A stretch of DNA of 64,000 nt from assembly GCF_018885265.1 (NCBI RefSeq), contig NZ_CP076538.1, positions 4,686,001-4,750,000 of the forward strand. Reading direction: 5' to 3'. The position numbers were made by a program, and so were the translations under genes. Below are positions 27,930-36,919 of this stretch, piece after piece. The number at the start of each line of letters is the position of its first letter. Position 1 is the stretch's first letter. The stretch is from Amycolatopsis aidingensis. Its GTDB lineage: Bacteria > Actinomycetota > Actinomycetes > Mycobacteriales > Pseudonocardiaceae. Below the pieces are notes generated by a model. It saw only the letters and a list, made by a program, of their open reading frames with translations, was not told the DNA's origin and made no database searches.

Positions 27930-30900
27930 CGTCCTTCGTCGATCTGCTTCGTCTTGGCAAGGAGGAGCGCTTCGAGCTCGCTTTCGGACAGTCCGTCCAG
28001 GTCGAGCTCGGTGTCCTCGGCCCCCTTGGCAGCCTCCGCCGCGGCCTGCGGCTCGGGTTCGGCCGCCGCGGGCGGCGCGGCGGTCAGCTCGATCTCCATC
28101 GCCTCGGCGAGGTAGGGCACGAGGGCGTCGATGGTGGGGAATCGCCAGGTGAGGGTGGCGGGCAGGGTGAGCTGGAAGGCCGACTCCATCCGCTTGCGCA
28201 GCTCCAGCGACAGCAGCGAATCGAAGCCCATACTGGCCAGCGGGGCGGTCGGGTCGATCTTCGCCTCGTCCTGCTTGAGTACCTTGGCCGCGGCCCGCAC
28301 GCACTGCTCGACGAACAGCGCGCGGCGGCGCCTGCCGGGTTCCACCGCGAGCACCCGCCGCCGGAACTCCCCCTCCGGTCCGCCGGTGCCGTTCTCCGGC
28401 GTGGCCGCCGGCCCGGCGAGATGGGCCAGCAGGGCGGGCAGCATGCCACTGCCCGCACCGGCCCGCAGCGCGGCGATGTCCAGCGGGAGCACGCACGCCT
28501 GGGTGGCGGGCGTGCGCAGCAGCCGGTCCAGCGCCTCGATGCCGTCCGCGGGCGCGAGGCTGAGCACGCCCCGGGTGGACAGCGCGCCCCCGCGGTCCGG
28601 TTCGGCCGCCAGCCCGATCTCAGCCCAGGGGCCCCAGTTCACGCTCAGCGCAGGCAGCCCCCGCGCCCTGCGGTGCTGCGCCAGCGCGTCCAGGAAGGCG
28701 TTGGCCGCGGCGTAGTTGCCCTGGCTGGCCGAGCCGAGCAGCGCGGCGGCCGAGGAGTACAGCACGAAGAAGTCCAGCCGCCGGTCCAGGGTGGCGCGGT
28801 GCAGGTGCCAGGCCGCCGCGGCCTTGGGCTCGGCGACCGTGCGGAACCGCTGTCGGTCCAGTTGCAGCAGCAGGCCGTCGTCCAGCACCCCGGCCGCGTG
28901 CACCACCCCGGCCAGCGGTGGCAGCGCCGTTTCCGGGTCGTCCAGCTCGGCGAACACCTCGGCGACCTCGGCGTAGCGGGAGACGTCGGCGGAGCGGACC
29001 AGGACCTGGACCCCGCAGGCCCGCAGCTGTCCGATCTCCGCGGCGGCCGCGGTGGATGGCTCGCTGCGGCCGAGCAGCACCAGGTGCCGCGCCCCCTGCT
29101 CGGCCAGGTAGCGCGCGGTGCGCAGGCCGAGCGCGCCGAGCCCGCCGGTGATCAGGTAGGTGGCCGCGGCGCGGACCGGTGCGGCGTCGCGCCGGGTGGC
29201 CACCTCCGGGGTGGTGTCCGGCACCAGCACCAGCTTGCCGGTGTGCTGGGCCTTGGCCATCCGGGAGAACGCGGCCGCGGCCTCGGTGTAGGGGTAGCCA
29301 TGCACCGGGAGCGCATCGAACTCCCCTGCGGCGAAGCCCCGGCAGACCTCCCGGAACAGTTCGGCGACCAGCTCGTGCTCCTCCCGGATCGAACGTTCCA
29401 GGTCGACGGCGAAGAACGAGCGGTTGTGCTTGAGGTGGCCGAGGCCGATCCGGTTGTCGTCGTAGATGTCCCGCTTGCCGATCTCCACGAACCGGCCGCC
29501 GGGCGCCAGCAGGGCCAGGCTGCGCACCAGCGCCTCACCCGCGGTGGAGTTGAGCACCACGTCCACCCCGCGGCCGCCGGTCAGTTCGGTGATCTCCTCG
29601 GCGAACCGCAGCGAGCGGGAGTCCATCACGTGCCGGATTCCCATCGAGCGCAGCAGTTCCCGCTTGGCCTCGGTGCCGGCGGTCGCGAACACCTCGGCAC
29701 CGCGCCTCCTGGCCACCATCAGCGCGGCCAGCCCGACGCCACCGGTGGCGGAGTGGATCAGCACCTTCTCCCCCGCGCGCAGCCGGGCCAGGTACTCCAG
29801 GCCGTACACCGCGGTGAGGAAGGCGATCGGCACGGCGGCGGCCTGCTCGTCGGTCAGCCCCTCCGGCCGGGGCGCGGCCAGCTGGGCAGGCACGGTGACG
29901 TAGGCGGACATGCCCGCGGGCGCGGTCACCATCACCGGGTCGCCGACCCGGTGGCCATGCACCCCCTCGCCGAGGGCGCTGATCCGGCCAGCGCATTCGG
30001 CACCGAGCGGGCCGATGCCGGGGGGCACGCCGGGGCAGACGTCCAGCGCCTTCAGCACATCACTGAAGTTCAGCCCGGCGGCGGCCACCTCCACTTGCAC
30101 CTCGCCCGGTCCCGGTGGCACCCGGTCGCACAGCGTGGGAGTGAGACTGTCCAGGATCCCCGGGCGTAGCGCCAGCAGCTGATAGTTGCCGTCCCTGCCG
30201 GGGTCCAGTGGCCGGGTCTCGATGGCGGGTGTCTCGCCCTCGGGGGCCGTCCACGGCTCGAGGCGGGGAAGGTACCGGTCGCCGCCGCGCAGCGCGACCT
30301 GCTCCACCGGTTCGGGCCGCAGCAGTTCGGCGGCCAGCAGGGCTGCCTCGTCCGCGCCCGCGGCCGGGTCGAGGTCCACGGCGGTGGGCCGCAGTTCGCC
30401 GTGCTCCAGCGTGATCACCCTGGCCAGGCCGGACAGCGGTGCCTGGGCCATGGCGGGCTCCGGATCGTCCTCCCCGGTGCGCTGGGCGCCGCGGGTGAGC
30501 AGCACGAGCCGGGGCGGCTGCTCCCAGGTCCGGCCCGCGATCGCCTGCACGAGGTGCAGCGCGGAGACGGTCTCCCGCTCCCCGCCGGGGTATCCGGTGT
30601 CCCCGGTGCCTTCGGGGTCCTCGGCCGTGAGGCCCAGGGCGTGCACCACCCCGGCGCAGGGCGCCGCGCCGTCCGCGGCGAGGTCGGCCAGCAGCGCGGT
30701 GAAGTCCTCGGCACGGTACGGGTCCAGCAGGTAGTGGGTGTCGTCGAGGCGCTGGTAACGCTCACCGGGGGTGACCGTCACGCAGGTTCCGGACCGCCGC
30801 TCCAGCTCGGCCCGCAGCCGCTCGCCGAGGCCGCCGGGCGTGTCATCGGCGAGCAGCAGCCACCGGCCGGGCTCCGTGGCCTCGACATCCACTGTGGACT

Positions 30901-33900
30901 CCGGAGCCTGCTGCCAGCTCAGCTCCCACATGGCCTCGGCCACCGGATCACGGCCCTGGGCGCGGTCCAGCCTGCGCAGGGTGATCCCGGTGACCTGGCC
31001 CAGCGGCTGCCCGGACTCGTCGAACAGGGTCACCGCACAGCCGGGGATCTCCTCGGCCGCCGCGCCCGCGGCACCCACGGTGGCGTGTGCCCAGCCTGGC
31101 GCGCCCTCGCCGGTGAGGGTGAACCGGCCCGCCCGGACCGGGAGGTAGGTTCCGGACAGTTCGCCTTCGCCGGTGCCCAGCGCGGCGACCAGCGCCTGCA
31201 GGCAGCTGTCCAGCAGGGCGGGATGCACCAGGTAGGGGTCGGTGTCCGGGGTGAGCGCGCTCAGGTGCCGCAACTGGGCCACGGCCTCGCCCTCGCCGCC
31301 CCAGAGGCTCTGCATCCCCTGGAACGCGGGGCCGTATTCCAGCCCGGCCTGCCGCAACCCGGTGTACAGCGTGGCGGTTTCCACCGGGCGCTGGCAGCGA
31401 TCCCTGGCGGCGGTCAGCGTGTCCGGCTCCGGCTCCGGCCCGGCGGCGCGGCGGAACCGGCCGCGTGCGGCCTCGGCCCACTCCTGGTCCTCCTGCTCGG
31501 TGCCGGTGCGGCTGAACAACCGGAAGGAGCCTGCCTCCGCCGTCTCCGGATCCAGCACCAGCTGCACGGTGGCCTGCTCGGCGGAGCCGGGAACCACGGT
31601 CATCCTGGTGAACTCGACGTCCTCGAGCACGGCCAGGTCCGCGCCGAGCGCCTGGCGCGCCGCGGCCAGTGCGGCGTCCAGCACGAAACTGGCAGGCAGC
31701 ACCACGGACCCGCCGACCCGGTGGTCGTCGAGATAGGGCTGACCGGTCAGGTCGATCCGGGCGGTGAAGTACACGGGGTGCGGTTCGGCGGCGGAGCGCA
31801 CCCGGGTCTCCAGCGCCGGATGGCCATCGTGCGGCTCCCGCGGGCCGCGGCCGGACTCCAGCCAGCACCGCTCCCGCTGCCACGGGTAGCCGGGCAGCGG
31901 GGTCATCGGGCCGGTCCGGCCCAGCACCTTCGCCCAGTCCAGCGGGAACCCGGCGGTGTAGAGCCTGCCGAGCTCGCCCAGCAGCGCGGCACGGCCCGGT
32001 TCGTCGCGCCGCAGTGAGGACACCGCCACCCCGTCGAGGTGGTGCAGGGAAAGCCGCTCCGCGATGGAGTCGCCGAGCATCGGGTGCGGGGACAGCTCCA
32101 CGAACACCTCGTGCCCGCTCTCGGCGAGCGCGGTGACGGCCCGGTCGAACAGCACCGGCGAGCTCAGGTTCTCCGCCCAGTACTCGGCATCCAGCCGCTC
32201 ACCCTCGATCTCCTCGCCGGTGACCGTGGAGAGCATCGGCACTGCCGTGGCCCGGGGCCGGATCCCGGTCAGCAGCGGCCACAACTCGCCCGCGACCGGC
32301 TCCATCAGCGGGCTGTGCGAGGCGAACCCGACCGACTCCAGCACCCGGCAGTAGATGCCATCGGCCTCCAGCGCGGCGGCGAGGGACTCCACATCGGCCG
32401 CCTCGCCGGACAGCACCGTCGAGTGTGGACTGTTACTGGCCGCGACCCATACCGCGCCGGGTTTGCGCTCGGCGAGGATCTCCCGTGCCCGGTCCACCCC
32501 GACACCTGCCATGGCCATCCGGCCCTTGCCCGCGGCCGACTCCAGCACCCGGCCCCGGTGCAGGGCCACCAGCAGGGCGTTCTCCAGGCTCAGCGCCCCG
32601 GCGACGTACGCGGCCGCGATCTCGCCGACGCTGTGCCCGAGCACGCTGGACGGCTGCACGCCCCAGGAGCGCCACAGCGCGGCCAGCGCCACCTGGACCG
32701 CACACAACGCGGGCTGCCAGACGGCGGTCTCCGCCAGCCCTGCGTCCTCGCCCGCGGGTGCGGTGAGCCGGTCCAGCAGGGACCAGTCGGTGTGCTTGCG
32801 CAGCAGGGCGTCGCAGCGTTGCAGGGTGTCCCGGAAGACCGGTTCGGTCTCCAGCAGGTCGGCGGCCAGCGGCCACCAGCGGGGGCCCTGCCCGGAGAAC
32901 ACGAAGGCCACCTTCGGCCGCCTGCCGATCCGCCGGCCGCCCGCGGACAGCCCAGGGGCCTCCTCCCCGGCGCGGTAGGCGGCCAGCGCGTGCAGGAAGG
33001 CATCCGGGGAGTCGCCGACGCAGGCCAGCCGGAACTCGTGGTGGCTGCGGCGGACCGTGCTGGCGAAGGACAGGGCGGCCACGTCCGGCTCCCGCCCCGG
33101 CTCGGCCAGCAGGTCCTGGTAGCGGGTGACCAGCTCGCGCAGCGCATCCTCGGTGCGCGCGGACAGCGCCAGCGGCCACGCCCCCGTGGGCGCCTGCGCG
33201 TCCGGTGGTGGCGGCTCCGGCGGCTGCTCGAGCACAAGGTGCGCGTTGGTGCCGCCGAAGCCGAAGGAACTGATCCCGGCCAGCGCCGGGCCATCGGTTT
33301 CCGGCCAGGGCTGCAAGGTGTCGGCGACCCGCAGCCCGAGCTCATCGAACGGGATGTGCGGGTTCGGCTGCCGGTAGTGCAGGCTGGCCGGGATCGTGCG
33401 GTGCCGCACCATCAGCGCGGCCTTGATCAGCCCGCCGATGCCAGCGGCTGCCTCCATATGCCCGAGGTTGGACTTCACCGAGCCGAGCAGCAGCGGCCGC
33501 TGCGCGGACCGGCCGGTGCCGAGCACGGCGGCCAGCGCCTTCGCCTCGATCGGGTCGCCGAGCATCGTCCCGGTGCCGTGTGCCTCCACGTAGTGCACCT
33601 GCTCGGGTCGCACCCCTGCCCTGGCGTAGGCCGTGCGCAGGACCGCCTCCTGCGCCTGCGGGTTGGGCGCCATGATGCCGTTGCTGCGGCCGTCCTGGGT
33701 CACCGCGCCGCCGCGGATCACGCCGTAGACCGGGTCGCGGTCGGCAAGCGCCTTGCTGAGCGGTTTCAGCACCACCACCCCGGCGCCCTCGGAACGGACG
33801 TAGCCGTTGGCCCGCGAGTCGAAGGGCTTGCAGCGGCCGTCCGGGGACATCGCCCCCGCCTTGCTGAAGTTGATCGCGAACGCGGGCGAGAGCACCAGGT

Positions 33901-36634
33901 TCACCCCGGCGGCGATGGCGGTGCCGCACTCGCCGCTGCTCAGGCTTGCGCAGGCCTGCAGCACCGCGACCAGGGAGGATGAGCAGGCCGTGTCCACCGC
34001 CATGCTCGGACCGCGCAGGTCGAAAAGGTAGGACAGCCGGTTCGCGGCGACGCTCAGCGCGCTGCCGGTCCCGGTGTAGGCGTCGATGGCCCGCAGGTCC
34101 CGCAGCTGCATATTGGCGTAGTCGAAGGAGGAGATGCCGACGAACACCCCGGTGGCCGATCCGGCGAGCCGTTCCGCGGGCAGGCCCGCGTCCTCCAGCG
34201 CCTCCCAGCAGACCTCGGCCAGCAGCCGCTGCTGCGGGTCCATTCGCGCGGCCTCCTGCGGCGAGATGCCGAAGAAGTGCAGGTCGAACTCGTCGACCCG
34301 GTCGAGGAAGCCACCCCATTTGCTGTTGGTCCTTCCGGGGGCCGCGGGATCCTCGCTGGTGTAGTCGGCCACGTCCCAGCGCTGCGCGGGCACCTCGGTC
34401 ACCGCGTCCCTGCCCTCACGCAGCAGCTGCCAGAAGGCGTCCGGGCCGTGCACCCCGCCGGGGAACCGGCAGCCGATCCCGACGATGGCCACCGGCTCCG
34501 GGCCGTCCGCGGCCGGTTCGCGCTCCGCGGCCGGTTCGGTCACCTCGGTCCGCGCCTGCTCCGGCGACTGCTCGGCCGTGGTTGCCCCGATGGCCCCGGT
34601 TGCCCCTGGCGTCTCGGCGCCGAGGAAGTCGGCCAACTGCTCCACGGTCGGGTACTCCCAGACCACAGTGGACTCCAGACGGCGGTCGAGCAGCCGTTCC
34701 AGCTCCCCGACCAGCGCCACCAGGTCGACCGAGCGCAGCCCGTAGGAGGCGAAGGCCCTGGTCGGGTCGAGCTCGGCGGCCGGGGTGCCGACCAGCTTGG
34801 CCAGTTCCGCGCGCAGCAGGGTCTCCACCCGATCCCGGCCGACCGCATCCGGCCGCGCGGCCGGTTCGGGCTCGGGTTCGGCTGCCTGCTCCTCCGGAAG
34901 TCCGGTACCGGCGACGATCTTGAGCTCACCGGCCACGAAGGCGTTCAGGCAGGCGTTGCGCTGCAGCTTGCCGCTGGAGGTCTTCGGCACCGTGCCGCGG
35001 CGCACCAGCGCGACGCCGTGCACCGGCAGGCCGTGCTCCTCGGCCACCCTGGCCTGGATCGCCGCGATCACCTGTCCGGCGTCGAACCGGCCGGGGTGCA
35101 CGGCGACCTCCTGGATCACGATCAGCCGTTCCACGCCGTCGATCTCCCGGATGCCGGCCACCCCGCAGCCCGCGCGCAGGGCGGTGGTGTCCGCGGCCTC
35201 CACGGTGCGCTCGATGTCCTGCGGGTAGTGGTTCTGCCCGGCGACGATGATCACGTCCTTGATCCGGCCGGTGACGTAGAGCTCGGTGCCGTCGAGGAAG
35301 CCGAGGTCGCCGGTGCGCAGGAACGGGCCCTCCCCGGTGTCCTCGAGGTGGGCGTCGAAGGTCTCGGCGGTGATCTCGGCGCGCCGCCAGTAGCCGTGCG
35401 CGATGCTGTCGCCGGCCACCCAGATCTCGCCCACCCTGCCCTCCGGCAGCCGCTGCCGGGTCCGCGGGTCGGCGATCACGATCCGCTGGTCGGAAAGCGA
35501 CCAGCCGCAGCCGACCACCGTGCGGACCGAGTCGGCCTCCGGCCCGGCGTCCACGGCCCGGTCGGCCGCGAGTGCCTCCGGGTCGAGCCGCCGGAACACC
35601 GGCTGTTCGGGGATGTCCCCGCCGGAGACGGCGAGCGTGCCCTCGGCGAGGCCGTACGCGGGCATGAAGGTCTCCCTGCGGAAACCGGTGGGGGCGAAGG
35701 TCCGGGAGAACTTGTCGATGGTCTCCATCCGGACCGGCTCGGCGCCGTTCAGGGCCACCCGCCAGGTGCTCAGGTCCAGCGTCTCCAGCTCCTGCTCGGA
35801 GACCTTCGCCGCGCACAGGTCGAAGGCGAAGTTCGGGCCGCCGCCCAGCGTGCCGCCGTGGTCGGAGACCGCCTTCAGCCAGCGGTAGGGCCGCTTCAGG
35901 AAGGAGAAGGGGGACATGAACGTCACCGGGTAGCCACCGAACACCGGGGCGAGCAGGCCGGCGATCAGGCCCATGTCGTGGTAGGGCGGCAACCAGGTCA
36001 CCATGTGGCTGTCCGCCGAGGCGTCGAAGAACTGGGTGTTCAGCTGGCGCAGGTTGTGGATCAGGTTGCCGTGCCCGACCATCACGCCCTTCGGCCTGCT
36101 GGTGGAACCCGAGGTGTACTGCAGGAACGCCAGATCGGCCGCGGTGATGTCCGGGCGCCGCCACTCCTGCGCCGCGGCGGGATCGACGGTGTCCACGGCC
36201 TGCCAGGCGATGTCCCGCAGCGCGGGCGCGTACTCGGCGAACCGGTCGGCCAGCGCGGTGGTCTCCGCCGGAGCGAGCACCACCACCGGCTCGGCGTCCT
36301 CGATCACCCCGAGCAGGCGCGGCAGGGTGCGCTGCAGCAGCGAGGGGTCCGGCGGGTACACCGGCACGGCGATGATGCCGCTGTAAAGGCAGGCGAAGAA
36401 GGAGACGATGTAGTCGAGGCCGGGCGGGCAGACGATCAGCGCCCGCTCGCCCGCGGGGAATCGTTGCCGCAGGGTGGTCGCGACCGCCTGGGCGCGCCGG
36501 TCCAGCTCGGCATTGGTCAGGCTGAGCGGTTCGCCCTCGCCGTCGACGAGAAACCGGAACGTACGCTCGTCCGGCCGCGCGCCGAACACAGCCCGAAAAT
36601 GGTCGACAAGCGTTTCAGTTTCGCGGCCGGACAT
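27926..36634 (-). CDS. Lipo-initiating PKS: FAAL-ACP-KS-AT-DH-ER-KR-ACP
   Basis: 2902 residues; first enzyme of the line. FAAL about 1-575 (YTSGSTSRPKG near 175, WLPPYHDMGLI, AYGLAEGTL) activates a fatty acid as acyl-AMP without CoA and loads ACP1 (Ser in YGLRSVDL near 632). KS 720-1140 (DTACSSS near 883), AT 1240-1530 (GHSVGE near 1335; loop FASHSP, not a clean malonyl HAFH or methylmalonyl YASH), DH 1610-1890 (HRVGGSVVLP and DSCLQ, both catalytic motifs intact), ER 2150-2470 (HSATGGVGLAA), KR 2490-2680 (TGGLGALG, LDD, NYAAAN; B-type), ACP2 Ser near 2803 (GFDSLLSLEL). The module is fully reducing, so it extends the acyl chain by one saturated unit. The C-terminal helix SESELEALLLAK probably docks to the next PKS. 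GGGAGG lies 10 nt before the ATG. Confidence 0.94.
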   Translation of the reverse strand: MSGRETETLVDHFRAVFGARPDERTFRFLVDGEGEPLSLTNAELDRRAQAVATTLRQRFPAGERALIVCPPGLDYIVSFFACLYSGIIAVPVYPPDPSLLQRTLPRLLGVIEDAEPVVVLAPAETTALADRFAEYAPALRDIAWQAVDTVDPAAAQEWRRPDITAADLAFLQYTSGSTSRPKGVMVGHGNLIHNLRQLNTQFFDASADSHMVTWLPPYHDMGLIAGLLAPVFGGYPVTFMSPFSFLKRPYRWLKAVSDHGGTLGGGPNFAFDLCAAKVSEQELETLDLSTWRVALNGAEPVRMETIDKFSRTFAPTGFRRETFMPAYGLAEGTLAVSGGDIPEQPVFRRLDPEALAADRAVDAGPEADSVRTVVGCGWSLSDQRIVIADPRTRQRLPEGRVGEIWVAGDSIAHGYWRRAEITAETFDAHLEDTGEGPFLRTGDLGFLDGTELYVTGRIKDVIIVAGQNHYPQDIERTVEAADTTALRAGCGVAGIREIDGVERLIVIQEVAVHPGRFDAGQVIAAIQARVAEEHGLPVHGVALVRRGTVPKTSSGKLQRNACLNAFVAGELKIVAGTGLPEEQAAEPEPEPAARPDAVGRDRVETLLRAELAKLVGTPAAELDPTRAFASYGLRSVDLVALVGELERLLDRRLESTVVWEYPTVEQLADFLGAETPGATGAIGATTAEQSPEQARTEVTEPAAEREPAADGPEPVAIVGIGCRFPGGVHGPDAFWQLLREGRDAVTEVPAQRWDVADYTSEDPAAPGRTNSKWGGFLDRVDEFDLHFFGISPQEAARMDPQQRLLAEVCWEALEDAGLPAERLAGSATGVFVGISSFDYANMQLRDLRAIDAYTGTGSALSVAANRLSYLFDLRGPSMAVDTACSSSLVAVLQACASLSSGECGTAIAAGVNLVLSPAFAINFSKAGAMSPDGRCKPFDSRANGYVRSEGAGVVVLKPLSKALADRDPVYGVIRGGAVTQDGRSNGIMAPNPQAQEAVLRTAYARAGVRPEQVHYVEAHGTGTMLGDPIEAKALAAVLGTGRSAQRPLLLGSVKSNLGHMEAAAGIGGLIKAALMVRHRTIPASLHYRQPNPHIPFDELGLRVADTLQPWPETDGPALAGISSFGFGGTNAHLVLEQPPEPPPPDAQAPTGAWPLALSARTEDALRELVTRYQDLLAEPGREPDVAALSFASTVRRSHHEFRLACVGDSPDAFLHALAAYRAGEEAPGLSAGGRRIGRRPKVAFVFSGQGPRWWPLAADLLETEPVFRDTLQRCDALLRKHTDWSLLDRLTAPAGEDAGLAETAVWQPALCAVQVALAALWRSWGVQPSSVLGHSVGEIAAAYVAGALSLENALLVALHRGRVLESAAGKGRMAMAGVGVDRAREILAERKPGAVWVAASNSPHSTVLSGEAADVESLAAALEADGIYCRVLESVGFASHSPLMEPVAGELWPLLTGIRPRATAVPMLSTVTGEEIEGERLDAEYWAENLSSPVLFDRAVTALAESGHEVFVELSPHPMLGDSIAERLSLHHLDGVAVSSLRRDEPGRAALLGELGRLYTAGFPLDWAKVLGRTGPMTPLPGYPWQRERCWLESGRGPREPHDGHPALETRVRSAAEPHPVYFTARIDLTGQPYLDDHRVGGSVVLPASFVLDAALAAARQALGADLAVLEDVEFTRMTVVPGSAEQATVQLVLDPETAEAGSFRLFSRTGTEQEDQEWAEAARGRFRRAAGPEPEPDTLTAARDRCQRPVETATLYTGLRQAGLEYGPAFQGMQSLWGGEGEAVAQLRHLSALTPDTDPYLVHPALLDSCLQALVAALGTGEGELSGTYLPVRAGRFTLTGEGAPGWAHATVGAAGAAAEEIPGCAVTLFDESGQPLGQVTGITLRRLDRAQGRDPVAEAMWELSWQQAPESTVDVEATEPGRWLLLADDTPGGLGERLRAELERRSGTCVTVTPGERYQRLDDTHYLLDPYRAEDFTALLADLAADGAAPCAGVVHALGLTAEDPEGTGDTGYPGGERETVSALHLVQAIAGRTWEQPPRLVLLTRGAQRTGEDDPEPAMAQAPLSGLARVITLEHGELRPTAVDLDPAAGADEAALLAAELLRPEPVEQVALRGGDRYLPRLEPWTAPEGETPAIETRPLDPGRDGNYQLLALRPGILDSLTPTLCDRVPPGPGEVQVEVAAAGLNFSDVLKALDVCPGVPPGIGPLGAECAGRISALGEGVHGHRVGDPVMVTAPAGMSAYVTVPAQLAAPRPEGLTDEQAAAVPIAFLTAVYGLEYLARLRAGEKVLIHSATGGVGLAALMVARRRGAEVFATAGTEAKRELLRSMGIRHVMDSRSLRFAEEITELTGGRGVDVVLNSTAGEALVRSLALLAPGGRFVEIGKRDIYDDNRIGLGHLKHNRSFFAVDLERSIREEHELVAELFREVCRGFAAGEFDALPVHGYPYTEAAAAFSRMAKAQHTGKLVLVPDTTPEVATRRDAAPVRAAATYLITGGLGALGLRTARYLAEQGARHLVLLGRSEPSTAAAAEIGQLRACGVQVLVRSADVSRYAEVAEVFAELDDPETALPPLAGVVHAAGVLDDGLLLQLDRQRFRTVAEPKAAAAWHLHRATLDRRLDFFVLYSSAAALLGSASQGNYAAANAFLDALAQHRRARGLPALSVNWGPWAEIGLAAEPDRGGALSTRGVLSLAPADGIEALDRLLRTPATQACVLPLDIAALRAGAGSGMLPALLAHLAGPAATPENGTGGPEGEFRRRVLAVEPGRRRRALFVEQCVRAAAKVLKQDEAKIDPTAPLASMGFDSLLSLELRKRMESAFQLTLPATLTWRFPTIDALVPYLAEAMEIELTAAPPAAAEPEPQAAAEAAKGAEDTELDLDGLSESELEALLLAKTKQIDEGR

Positions 36635-36919
36635 CGGGACGGGCCCTCCCAGTGCTAGAGAACTATAAAGAAATTCGATGTGCGTTTCGCGCCGTGGTCG
36701 AGCGGACGCCGAACCAATAATTTCAGTAAGGCACCCGGATACGAACCAGCCAAATCAAATATTCGGCATGTCGCCTAACTCACACTCGGTACTCAAGTCG
36801 GGAACGAGTTATATCGTCGCCGACCACGAACTGTCCAGTCAAGCGCCGCTGTTTCACAATATCGCGACCCATCGGTACAAAATATTCGATACCCACTACA
36901 AAATATTCAATTCGGTCTT
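36635..36919. promoter_or_regulatory. AT-rich promoter region of the assembly-line operon with direct repeats
   Basis: This 285-bp gene-free stretch separates the glycosyltransferase stop from the first PKS start and is far richer in A/T than its surroundings. TACAAAATATTC occurs twice exactly, at 36876-36887 and 36897-36908, 21 bp apart (two helical turns); the core AAATATTC recurs at 36757-36764. The gap and repeats suggest a regulated promoter firing leftwards into the FAAL-PKS gene. I could not assign the regulator; LysR, LAL and HTH-only proteins are all encoded nearby. Confidence 0.6.

Noticed and set aside
34277..36658. Plus-strand open frame opposite the FAAL domain
   Set aside because: His/Gly/Arg-rich shadow product; the FAAL motifs are on the minus strand.
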